From the NCBI GenBank assembly GCA_018398765.1, contig JAHBMJ010002814.1, positions 1 through 15,752 on the forward strand: 15,752 bases of DNA, in the 5' to 3' direction. Positions 1-9,097 of the stretch are shown here, piece by piece. The notes under the pieces are model-generated. The model searched no databases. It was not told the origin of the DNA and saw only the letters and a list, made by a program, of their open reading frames with translations. Origin of the DNA: Chromera velia. Taxonomy: Eukaryota; Sar; Chromeraceae. Every line of letters begins with the position of its first letter. The stretch's first letter is position 1. The position numbers and the translations under genes were made by a program.

Positions 1-126
1 GTGTGTGTGGTGTGTGTGGTGTGTGTGGTGTGTGTGTGTGTGTGGTGTGTGTGTGTGTGTGTGTGTGTGTGTGGATGTGTGTATGTATGTATGTATGTAT
101 GTATGGCTGGCTGGCTGGATGGATGG
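1..126. repeat. compound microsatellite (GT)n-(ATGT)n-(GGCT)n-(GGAT)n
   Basis: The window opens with about 75 bases of GT/TGTG repeats broken by extra G. These pass into ATGT tetranucleotides (about 80-102), then three GGCT units and a short GGAT run. Short open frames here encode only Cys/Val repeats and are not genes. On the minus strand this lies beyond the 3' end of the secreted-protein gene, so it could be intronic or 3' flank. Confidence 0.95.
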
Positions 127-521
127 AGCGTCCAGTGCATTGCTGTCTTGGTGGTGCAGTCTTGACTCTGGTCTGTCGATGCATCGATGCACGCTGAGTC
201 AAGGGGAGCAAGATCGAATCAGTTAACTTAAAATTTCTTGAGTCATGCATCTAGTTGAATCGTTGAGTTCAAGAGGAAGGAACGTACACCACCTATGCAC
301 CGTTAGCACTGAACATTCATTCATTCATTCATTCATTCATCAACCCTCCCTCTACTTGACATGAAGACAAAGGTAAAGGTGGCCATTCAGAAGGATAATT
401 AAGTGCCTGTACGCTGTCGGAACTCTGACAGACTATCTGACGCACAGGCAGGCTCGTTGGAAAGCATCAATCACGCAAACACTCACTGATTCATTGGCCG
501 GCAAGTCTCACTCGTCACACA
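127..521. other. spacer downstream of the minus-strand gene; no gene seen
   Basis: About 400 bases of mixed composition with no convincing open frame on either strand. The only clear structure is the ATTC repeat near 314-340. Because the gene at 522-1889 may continue through an intron, a small downstream exon on the minus strand here or beyond the window is possible, but I could not identify one. Confidence 0.5.
314..340. repeat. (ATTC)n tetranucleotide microsatellite
   Basis: Nearly seven uninterrupted tetranucleotide units of the ATTC register are visible. It is a simple repeat with no other function visible. Confidence 0.95.
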
Positions 522-1889
522 TCAAAACGACTGGCTAAAACACTCAAGCACGTGACTGACGATATCGTTTCCGCACACAGGGGCCTTCTCCTTCTTTTTC
601 TCCTGAAGGCTCGGATAAGGATTCGGACACCCGTCCTCCTTCTTGGTCTCTTTTTTCCCGAACGCGCTCCCCCCCGTCTCCTTCTCGTTTTGCTGGAAGA
701 GCATACCTCCCTCAAAACTTGAGGGAAGAATGTCGGAGAGGTCAAACTTCTCCCCGGATCCGAGGTAGGTCAGGCCAGAAAGGTCGAAGAGACCGCCGTT
801 CTTCTCCACTGACTTCTCCTTCTCTTTGTCCGTTCGTGCACACTCAGGCGTTTGTGCGCCTGCCGCTGTGCACGATGTGCAGATCGTGTTCTGAATATAG
901 TTAACTTCGAAGGCAGGCAGGCTGCACAGCTCGAGGAGGGGACCCGACGGGCTGATCAGGTTGCCCTCGACTTTCCAATTTGGGATGTCCCCCCCTAGAG
1001 TCAGCTGAGGGGTGCTGAAAACTTTCAGCGCAGGGACATCCAGGATGTCAACCTTCCCTTGGAGGGAATAGAGTTTGGGCGCATCGAAGGAGACCAATCC
1101 CTCCATGTCTTTGAGGATGACGTCTCGAGTGTGGAAGAGACTGGGCAGAGAAACCGAGACCAGGCTGGGCAAGGAAATGAGGTCGAGGTCTTCTCGGCAG
1201 AACTCCAGAGAGTCCAGCACCAGAACAGACAACTCTGGCAGATTTTGGAGTTCAACGTCGAAGTTGGTGCTGATCAGCTTGGGGAGGGAGGCTGAACGCA
1301 GTTTCATGTCGCCGATCTCCTGGTTGAACCTTCTGAATTCCAGTTTCGCTGTGAACAACAGAGAAGGGAAGTCAATACTGACAGTGTCTTTGGACTCTAC
1401 ACCGAAAACGATGCGGTCCAGAATGGCAATAACATTGGGCATCGAGAGGCTCGTCATAAGATTGGGGCCCTGATTGCCTTCGACGTTTCCACTGACGAAG
1501 ACCAGGTTGGGCAACACCACATCGGTCGGTGTGTCCAGCTCGAACACAATTTTCTCTGCAGTGCGGCAGACCTGCGCTTCTTCCAGCGCGGTCGTCGTGT
1601 CAATGAGCACTTCGCCACACTTGACCTCTGGCTTGAAGGTGCAATTGGTGAAGCAAACCGATTCAGGCTCGCCGTTCTCCTTTCCTTCGTCACACTCCTC
1701 CGTTTGAAGGTCAGTCACTCCATCACCGCAAATTCCTGCCTTCTTCTTCCCTGCAGTATTCCCCCACGGGAGCCCTGCTGTGAGCAGGTTGGGCTTTGAG
1801 CTATCAATTTTGGCGTCTGGAAAGTCAACCAGTGCCCGCGTTGGTTCCAGAAGGAGCCCAAACAGACACAGAGGGAGAAACACTCTCAT
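522..1889 (-). CDS. secreted cysteine-repeat / L-domain-like protein
   Basis: An open frame of 455 residues beginning with a clear signal peptide: MRVF, then a leucine-rich core, with likely cleavage after TRA near residue 19. Residues 54-83 read CGDG...EECDEG...C..C, the pattern of DUF4215/Myxococcus-type cysteine repeats found in extracellular proteins. Residues about 112-325 repeat strand-like units with LPxL or FPSL phrases, as in receptor L-domains and related leucine-rich solenoids, so a surface or secreted adhesive role is plausible (inference). A lysine/glutamate-rich tail follows. Near the end, residues 439-443 (CGNDI) look like the start of a second cysteine repeat, immediately followed by a splice-donor-like GTCAGT (560-555 on the minus strand). 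The last 12 residues are therefore probably intron read-through and the gene continues downstream. The start is the first ATG and gives the signal peptide. It is divergent from CSE1. Specific function unknown. Confidence 0.75.
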   Translation of the reverse strand: MRVFLPLCLFGLLLEPTRALVDFPDAKIDSSKPNLLTAGLPWGNTAGKKKAGICGDGVTDLQTEECDEGKENGEPESVCFTNCTFKPEVKCGEVLIDTTTALEEAQVCRTAEKIVFELDTPTDVVLPNLVFVSGNVEGNQGPNLMTSLSMPNVIAILDRIVFGVESKDTVSIDFPSLLFTAKLEFRRFNQEIGDMKLRSASLPKLISTNFDVELQNLPELSVLVLDSLEFCREDLDLISLPSLVSVSLPSLFHTRDVILKDMEGLVSFDAPKLYSLQGKVDILDVPALKVFSTPQLTLGGDIPNWKVEGNLISPSGPLLELCSLPAFEVNYIQNTICTSCTAAGAQTPECARTDKEKEKSVEKNGGLFDLSGLTYLGSGEKFDLSDILPSSFEGGMLFQQNEKETGGSAFGKKETKKEDGCPNPYPSLQEKKKEKAPVCGNDIVSHVLECFSQSF

Positions 1890-2500
1890 CGCGAGGGGTA
1901 TGTATGTATAGTAAGGGACTCACGTAGGCAACACTCATGCAATTCTCAGGTCCTGAGGTCGTGGTGGTTCTGTGCTGGGAAGCAGTGTGACAGATATACT
2001 GAGAGCGACTCAGAGCGTAAGAGTCGGCAATGACTCGGCATGGATTGAATTGTCCAAGACTCCAACTCAAAGTAAATAAGCGCTGGATACAGATTTTTCG
2101 TCATGCATGCCTCGGATTAGCGTGGATTAGCTATAGCTCGGCCTCGGCTCTTTTAATTTCTGTGCAGGCAGCATGCAAACAACACAAATCGCTGCGTGCA
2201 CGCGTCATATACGCGTCATATGCAGTACAGAAACCATGGCATGGGTTACCATGCACTTCGCTGATCACTCTGTGATGACAAAGCGTGCCTGTAATGTGCC
2301 TGTGTCAGAGTCTCCTCTTTCGTGTCACATACGTGAATCAGCTCTTCTCTTATCTTCTCTTCTCTTGTTGACAGCCATCGTCGTGCTGTGAGAAAAGTTC
2401 AAGCCGCCTGCTGAGTTGCCTCGAAATTTTGAAATCCAACTGAAAGTGTCGCCAGACGATTTTTGTGCAGGGAAGCTGAGTGGGAAGTCTAGCAGCAGCA
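1890..2500. promoter_or_regulatory. divergent intergenic region between the secreted-protein gene and CSE1
   Basis: The two flanking genes start back to back about 611 bases apart, so both promoters and 5' UTRs should lie here. No long believable ORF is present. Visible elements are an 11-bp tandem repeat containing ACGCGT (2200-2221) and a pyrimidine-rich stretch ending in ACAG at about 2374. The latter resembles a 3' splice site and could mark a 5'-UTR intron of CSE1. No TATA box is obvious at a standard distance. Transcription starts cannot be placed from sequence alone. Confidence 0.55.
2200..2221. repeat. 11-bp tandem duplication carrying ACGCGT twice
   Basis: The unit ACGCGTCATAT occurs twice head to tail. 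ACGCGT is the MluI-cell-cycle-box core in fungi, and similar CG-rich hexamers are bound by various factors elsewhere, but no factor can be named here. Its position in a divergent promoter makes a regulatory role possible. Confidence 0.4.
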
Positions 2501-5500
2501 ATGAACCCGGAGCAGGTCTGCGCGACTCTCCTGCAGGCGCTTGACCCAAACATCAATGTCCGCAGGCAGGCAGAGGGACAGGTAGCGCAGTGGCAGGCAA
2601 CTCCCGGTTTTCCCAATTTTCTTTTGACTATTCTGAAAACCCCTACCGGAAATCCTCACGCAGATGTGGCAGTTGCAATTTGTTTCAAAAATTTCATCCA
2701 GAAGAATTGGGATTCCACCGCAGCTGAAGCCAACCTCCCCCCTGAGGTGCGTGCTCAGATCAAAGAGCACCTGGTCACCCTGTGCCTCCGCCACTCTACC
2801 CTTGTCCAAGCTCAGCTGAAGAGAGCCATTGATCTGATTGCACAGTCCGATTTCCCGAAGCAGTGGGAGGACCTCCTCCCAGGCATCGTGAGAGAGCACC
2901 TGCAGTCCTCAGACATGGGGGTAGTTGCAGGGGCTTTGGAAGTTGTGGACACTGTCTTGATGAAGTACCGATCGTTGATGAAATCAGATGCCGTCTGCTC
3001 CGAGCTAAAGTACAAAATCCTTCCCCATATTCAGCAACCCCTTCTTCAAGTCTTCCTCAGTTGCTGCCAGAAGATCCGATCCCCCGAGACCCTGCAGAAT
3101 GCCCAAATGACCAGCCTGTTCGGTCGGATGATCCTCAGCTGTTGCAGCATCATGCACAGTCTGAATGTTGTTGACATTCCCGAGTTCTTCCAGGAAAGCA
3201 TCAACGTCTGGTTCGAACAGTTCGTCAGTTTGCTCCAGTGGTCTGCTCCTCCCCTGGAGTCAGACCTTGACGATCAACCAGGGCAGATTGAGCAGATCAG
3301 AACAGCAGTACTGAACATCTGGACGCTGTACGCCGACAAGTACCAGGAGGATTTCGAACCTCTTGTTGCCACTTGTATCGAGAAGGCGTGGACGTTTCTC
3401 GTCAACACCCCGGCAGATCAGGAAAAGTATGATCGCGCCGTGGCTGCTGGTGTGTCCTTCCTCTCCTCTGCTGCTCAGACTGCATGGAGCAAGGGGAATC
3501 CATTCTCTCAGGTCAGTAGGGGAATTGGGCAGGGCAATTTCTCCGTTGCGTTCATTTTCGCCCAACGCGACCGGATCTCTCTTCTCACTTTGATTCTACC
3601 AGTACTCTCCCCTTCACTAAACTTTGTGCTCTTGTTTCCCCTGCAGGACAACGTGATAGAGGCCATTTGTGAAAAGATTGTCTTGCCCAATATCCTACTG
3701 AGGGAATCGGATTTGGAACTCTTCCAGGACAACCCCGCAGACTTTATTCGAAGGTCGGTTGGTGGGTAGATTCATTTAGTGGGATTTCTTTCGGTCTCTT
3801 CTCTTTCCATCCTTTGAAAGCCGGTTCCTCAAGTTCTGTCTCCTTTTTTTCTCGTCTCTCTCCCTCCCTCTTCCCTTTTGCGTCCTTTCTTCTCCCAGGC
3901 CGTCTCCTTGCTTCCCTCCCTGCCTGCCTGCCTGCCTGTTTGTCTTCCCGCTTGTATGTGACTGTGTGTGTGCATAGATGTGCAGGCCAGACGTCGCCTT
4001 ACCTCTCTGTCTCCACTCCCTCTAGATCCATTGCCCCCCTCGTATGGATTCTTCTGCCATCCTGCCTGCCTGTGGATTCGCATCCTTCCTTGTCTCTCTC
4101 TTTCTCCTTTTGCTTTGATTCGAATGAGATCTTGTGCTCAAAAAAGATTTGATTAATTCAGGGAACTCTGACTGGCGTCTTTCTATCTCTGTCTCCCACT
4201 CTCTCTGTCTTGTCTGCCTGCAGGGATTTGGAGGCTGTGGATGCCGACACGAGGCGGCGGTCCGCCATGGACCTCGTGCGTGCCCTCCAGAAATTCCACT
4301 CCGAGAAGGTCACGTCTGTGCTGGGGGGGCACGTGTCAACGCTCCTCCAGAGGGCGGCAGACGGGGGTGTAGGGGAGGCAGAGAGGGAAAGATCGAAGGA
4401 GGCAGCGGTCTATTTGGTGGCAGCAGTAGCAGTGAAGGCAGCGACAAGGAGGGAGGGGGTGTCGGATATGAATCAGCAGGTGGACGTTGTGAGTATCTTC
4501 AAGAATTCGTTGTTTGAAGAGATCTCACAGCCTCTGGGGGCGGGGGGGGCGACCTCTAGGTCGATAGTCAGAGCAGCCGTGTTGAAGTTTGTGACCCTAT
4601 TCCGCCAGCAGCTGGGGGCAGAGGCCCTCGTGGGTCTGATTCCGTTCGTCATTGCCCATCTTGACTCCTCCGTAGCAGTAGTCCACACGTATGCCGCCCA
4701 CTGTCTGGAGCGTCTCCTCGCCATGAGGGGGCCCTCTGCCCTTCCGATTGCGTCCGTCAGAGAGGCGTTGTTCAAAGCGTTGGAGTCTCTGTTGACGATT
4801 GTCATTCAGCAGAGGGGCATCCGAGAGAACCCAGAGGTGATGAAGGCCTTCTGGAGGATTCTGCATTTCCTCAAGGGGTCTCTCGATGGGGGGGTTTGTG
4901 TCCCTGCGATTGAGAAGCTCTGTGTGGTCATTCGCGCAGTCACAGAAGCAACGGTGAACCCGAGATTCAACCATTTCCTCTTCGAAGCTCTTGCAGTGCT
5001 GGTCAAAATCGGCACTCCGCACAACCCCCAGGCAGTCGAGGCTGCAATCGTCCCCACCCTCTCCCCAGTAGTAGCTTACCCAGGGGGGGAGCATGACTTC
5101 CTCCCCTACACCCTTCAGATCCTCGCCCTTCTCCTAGATTCCATGCAGTCTCCTTCCAATCTGTTCATGGAATTGTTCCCCAAAGTGGTCGATGAGACCC
5201 TCTGGAAGGCCTCACGTGCCAACGTGCCAGGCATTGTGCGGCTTCTCGAGAGTTACCTTGCCAAGGCAGAGTTCTTTGGGGCGGGTTTGACGTCCCCCGA
5301 GCAGCTGCAGATTTTGTTCGACCGGTCGTTCCTTTGCCTCCAGCACAAACGCACAGAGGAGGCAGGGTTCGAACTCCTCGCCACAATCTTCCGCCGTGTG
5401 CCCGCAGACAAATACCGTCAGTTGACTCCCAACATGCTGAACGTGATGTTGAACCGAATGCGGCAGCCCGACGGGCAGTCTGGCCCCGTTCTCAAGCGCT

Positions 5501-6060
5501 TCTCCCTCAGCATTTCGTTCTTCACAGCAATGAACGGAGCCCCCACGTTCTGCCAACTGCTCGAGAATGTTCCGAACAGTCCGAACCTTCTCGACCAAGT
5601 CCTGCTCTACCTCTGGCTCCCTGGCATGACCCGTTCGTTGAATGCCGAGGAGAGAAAGGTCGCTGCAGTTGCCCTCTGCCGTCTCCTCGAATACCCCCCC
5701 ATCACCTCCAATGCCGCCCTTCTCGCCCCTGTGATAGAGACCCTGTGCATCGTTGTCACGGGTCTGATGGCTGAGGGTCCCACTGCAGGGACCCTCGCGG
5801 CAGTGGCAGAGGAGGAGGAGGAGGAGGCGGGGGCTTTTTTGGACGAGGGGTTGGGGACAGACTTTGAGGTGCAGTACAGTAAGTTGGCCTCCACCCGCAA
5901 CGCGACTGTGACAGATAATTTCTCTGTCGTGCCGGGGGGGGATGACCTTCTGAAGTATCTGAAGACTGCGGTGGGGCCGTATAAGACCTCCATAGGGGAG
6001 CTCGCTCAAAAAGAGGGGTTCCAGGGGCGCAGTGCTGCGGGGTTCATGTTCGCTGCTTAG
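2501..6060 (+). CDS. CSE1: exportin-2 (CSE1/CAS), importin-alpha re-exporter
   Basis: Three exons, 2501-3511, 3647-3753 and 4224-6060, join to about 984 residues, close to the roughly 970 of animal CSE1L. The protein is an importin-beta-family HEAT-repeat karyopherin that returns importin-alpha to the cytoplasm together with RanGTP. The importin-beta N-terminal domain spans about residues 20-95 (RRQAEGQ..., then AICFKNFIQKNW). Conserved CSE1 blocks include YIRR-like DFIRRDLEAVDADTRRR around 368-382 and HTYAAHCLERLLAMRGP around 527-543. A Glu-rich run near 902-907 precedes a stretch matching the acidic segment of the C-terminal CAS/CSE1 domain. The ATG at 2501 was chosen because the reading frame upstream has only a GTG and the family N-terminus begins here. 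Intron 1 is phase 0 and intron 2 phase 2, both GT...CTGCAG. Exon 3 is rich in GGG glycine codons. No break is seen. Confidence 0.95.
3512..3646 (+). other. CSE1 intron 1 (135 bp, frame-preserving)
   Basis: Donor GTCAGT follows CAG at 3509-3511, and acceptor CCCCTGCAG ends at 3646. Removing it joins ...NPFSQ to DNVIEAICEKIV..., which matches the CSE1 family. The intron is a multiple of three and has no stop in the gene's frame, so retention would insert 45 residues rather than truncate the protein. Confidence 0.9.
3754..4223 (+). other. CSE1 intron 2 (470 bp, pyrimidine-rich)
   Basis: It splits the second Arg codon of DFIRR|DLEAVD with donor GTCGGT and acceptor TGCCTGCAG. The non-template strand is dominated by CT-rich sequence and includes a CCTG tetranucleotide run at about 3917-3938. 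Open frames inside it encode Ser/Leu/Pro-rich low-complexity peptides and are not genes. Confidence 0.92.
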
Positions 6061-6501
6061 AGAGGGGGTATGAGAGAGAGGTTCTTCAGAAGGAGTGAAG
6101 GGAGAGGAAGGAAGAAGAGTTAGAGGGATCGCGTGTTGGATGTGAAATCGGTGGAGACAGAAGGGCAAATTTCATTTTAATTGTGTGGGCACTCCGTCTT
6201 AATTCTATGTGGAGACGGGAGGGAGGGTGGGTGGGGATACAGTTCTTATGAAACAGCAGTACAGAGACCATGCAGAGGTTGTGGAGAGGAGCTTGAAAGG
6301 AGAATGCGGGAGGTGGGGGGGGCAACCTTCTCGCATTCGATATCCCGTTCTCTTGCTATCTTCTTCGGTTTGCATTCCTCGTTTCGGTCCTTTGTTTCAT
6401 TCCTCTCACCCGTTTGCTGTCGGGTGCGAGGGACCTCCTGTAGGGTTTGGTCAGCACCCACGCTCTCTCTCTCTGTCTCTCTCTCTCTCTGTCTCTCTCT
6501 G

Positions 6502-6535
<34 letters not shown>

Positions 6536-6932
6536 ACATGATCATAGCATCATGCACTCCCACCCCCGTGTGTTCGCCTTTCTGTTCATCAACTGCTCTT
6601 CCCTCCTTCCTCGCCTTTGCCCTTGTGTCTTCGATCGCATTCTTTGCTGTTGTGTAGCGCGTGTACTGGAGCTCCCCCACTGCGTCCCTTCATTCCCCAA
6701 TTCGTTTTGCAGCTGCCCACAACCTTCAGTTGGCGGTTGTATTTTGATCAGTCGGTCTCTCCTCTACATGCACTGACCGTCAAACAGAGCATCAGCTGCA
6801 TCGATCAGGCATTAATTCACGCAATTTTCTGGAGTCGCCTCACACAGGGGTCGTAGAGGTGCATGTTTCCCAATTTCAGGCTTGGAAGCAGCATGCTTCT
6901 TTGTTTCCTCAGGCTGTCTACCTTCCTACCCT
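6061..6932 (+). other. CSE1 3' flank and spacer; no gene seen
   Basis: Sequence after the CSE1 stop is purine-rich for about 120 bases and then mixed. It should contain the 3' UTR, although no AATAAA signal is visible close to the stop. Open frames on both strands in 6181-6856 are driven by the CT/GC microsatellite and have no domain-like character. Confidence 0.6.
6462..6536. repeat. (CT)n with GT interruptions, ending in (CG)n
   Basis: About 60 bases of CT dinucleotides interrupted by GT are followed by eight CG units. The alternating CG stretch could adopt Z-DNA and the CT tract could form triplex DNA, which are known properties of such sequences. Whether either matters here is unknown. 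Confidence 0.95.
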
Positions 6933-7150
6933 ATACAACTATAAAAAATGTGTTTAAAAGATCTAGAAAAAGACATTTGGAAATAATACTTAAGATTTTG
7001 ATTAAAAAGATTTTGTAACTAGTTTTGTAAGGTTTTTAAAGAATTTATAATTAAAGATTTAATTTTTTCATAAGAGGTACTTTAAGGGTATTAAAAGACT
7101 GACAAAAGTTAGGTTTTCAAATTTTGAGATTGATTGATTGATTGATATGT
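6933..7150. other. A+T-rich island ending in (GATT)n
   Basis: From about 6933 the composition switches sharply to A/T (runs such as TTTATAATTAAAG) for about 200 bases, ending in a GATT tetranucleotide run at 7128-7146. The flanks are roughly balanced in GC. No ORF or RNA gene is recognisable. It could be an organelle-derived fragment, an AT-rich transposon end or a matrix-attachment-like region, and the sequence alone does not decide. Confidence 0.6.
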
Positions 7151-7358
7151 TCCGCCCTAGGGCTTTCCCGCTATGTGTGAGAGCTATAAATACCCCTTGC
7201 ATTGCCCTGGTCCTGCAACAAATATCATGCCAATGATCACTCAGTTAGAGGGTCACCAAACCACCCCCTGGCAAGCTGTGTCATCACTGCAACACAAGTG
7301 CCCCTGGCTGCCAGCCGCAGGCACCTATTTAACGCTCGCAGCAGCAAAGAAGGCAACC

Positions 7359-8605
7359 GCAGTCCAACTCTCAGGGTTATATAGCCAGCACCTCACAAAG
7401 AGAGTAGGAGTGGCCCAATTCTAGGGTGGCACTCAGACAGACAGGGTAAGGAAGCGAAGGCGGCCTAGCTCTAAAGCAACGCACTCTTAAGACGGCAATC
7501 CGGGGGTAGCCCAGCTCTAAGGCAGTGTACCCCTACATACGGAATCCAAGGAACTTCCCGCCCCACTGCCTTCAACATACCTGCTCGCTCCGGTCCTCTG
7601 TCCCAGACCATGTTCCACTTCCCCCGACCGGAGTTCTGGCCCTCCCATCGGTACTCTCTCTCTCCCGTCGTCTCCCCACTGTTTCTCTCTTCACTGCCCT
7701 TCCGTAGCCATTCCGCGGTGTCAGCCTGCCACCAGAGAGTCTCTGCCCCTACGATAAACAAATCCATTACCACGCAGACAGTGGGTCCCCAAACCATAAA
7801 CCCTGATAGACACAGCTTTGCTAACTCATACGACATTGCGTTTGCTGACTATCAGCTCAAGCACTCGAACAATGCAACAGCAGAGAGAGTGACCACAGCC
7901 CAATTCAAGGGGTTATGCAGTCAGCATAATCACTAGCATAATCATGAGAGGGTGCAAGCGGCCCAGTTCTAGGGCAGCACTCAAACAGGCAGGTGGGGGA
8001 AAACAAGGGCGGCCCAGCTCTAAGGCGACGCACACTCAGTTTAGGAACCTGAGGCAGCCCAGCTCTAGGGCACTGCACCCCATACGTACAGAAGTAAAAC
8101 AACTGTGTGCTCCGTACTGAGGCAACCAGTTCAATAACATTACCATCCCTCCCACATACTTATCCATTCTGCCCCCCAGCCCCAGACGGTGTGCAACCAC
8201 TCGCTGCCGACTCTCTTACTGCCACAGCGGCAACCACTCCTTCCCGCTGGGTCGCCAGCTCAGTGGCCCCCCCTTCTACGAACTTCTCGGTGCTATCCTG
8301 CGACGCCACCCCTACATCAGAACGTCCTCCCTCCTACAAAAATGAATCCATCACTATGAATCAGTGGGTTCTCAAGGCAACACTATCCAGAGTCTCTGAC
8401 GTGTAGAAGGAAGCGAGGGCGGCCCAGCTCTAAGGTGACGCACACTCAAGGGTGGCAAGCTGGTGGCAGCCCAGCTCTAGGGTATACATACACCCATGCA
8501 AGCTTTCATATGGATACCGAGAGTAGCCCAGCTCTGGGTCATTTTATTCTCAAGGCTCATGAGTCGAGAACTGCTCAACTTTAGGGCGCTGTTCTCTTAG
8601 GCACA
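7359..8605. repeat. degenerate two-level satellite with GCCCAGCTCTARGGC core
   Basis: Twelve copies of a short core (consensus GCRGCCCAGCTCTARGGC) start near 7359, 7411, 7460, 7506, 7894, 7957, 8008, 8053, 8418, 8465, 8522 and 8570. They form three blocks of four units, each unit about 40-60 bp. Units in blocks 1 and 2 match in order, including the text after the core: GCACTCA..., then CGCAC..., then a CCCC...TACG tail. Blocks 1 and 2 are therefore copies about 540 bp apart, and blocks 2 and 3 about 410 bp apart. The spacers share at least one similar segment (about 7757-7795 and 8346-8385). This is a higher-order tandem repeat. Its origin, whether satellite or internal repeats of a transposon, is unresolved. 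Confidence 0.75.
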
Positions 8606-8713
8606 TGCAAGTACTCAACCGTGAGTAACTACTCTATTGATGCACTGCCGCTACAGCCCCATACAGCCCCCTTCCCATCAAGGGGAGTCCACCCCCAATA
8701 TAACACCCCAATG

Positions 8714-9058
8714 TCACCACCTCTCACAGACCTGTGACTGAGCGTGTTGCCTCTGGTTAGTATTCCTGCGGCCACGCTGTCTGGCTCTTCCCAATCCAGG
8801 CTTGCACATCCACCTCCTGGCAATCTTCCTCACCCCCGACCGCGTCACTTCATACCCCCCCTCTGGAGGTTCACCTCCCCATGTTCCTGCTACCTCAGAC
8901 ATAACTGTCGCCAGCTGCCCCCTGAGGCGGATTGTCATCCACTAGGTCATCCATCCCCTCCCAACTAGGATCACATGCGGCTGGTCATCAGTCTGGTGGA
9001 ACATACTTTCCCACTCTTCCGGGTCATACCTGAGGACGACAACCAGACAGGCTAGAAC
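8714..9058 (-). pseudogene. possible decayed coding remnant downstream of the C48-like ORF
   Basis: On the minus strand a single frame stays open from 9058 to 8714 for about 115 codons, with one internal TAG at 8944-8942. The readout begins with an acidic part (RYDPEEWESMFHQTDDQ) and ends Arg/Gln-rich. It has no recognised domain. It lies on the same strand as, and just downstream of, the C48-like ORF, and could be an eroded continuation of that element. The open length is only moderately better than chance. Confidence 0.2.
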
Positions 9059-9097
9059 CTAGTCGCCGCATTGGAATAGTCACAGCTGAGTGGTCAC

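Noticed and set aside
3-226. Open frames of Cys/Val repeats at the window start
   Set aside because: They are translations of the GT microsatellite and have no non-repetitive coding content.
5212-6168. 318-residue minus-strand ORF opposite CSE1 exon 3
   Set aside because: It is the antisense shadow of a conserved CSE1 exon and shows no domain pattern.
7359-8605. CRISPR array interpretation of the short repeats
   Set aside because: Repeats are degenerate, spacing is irregular, the apparent spacers are themselves repeated between blocks, and the genome is eukaryotic.
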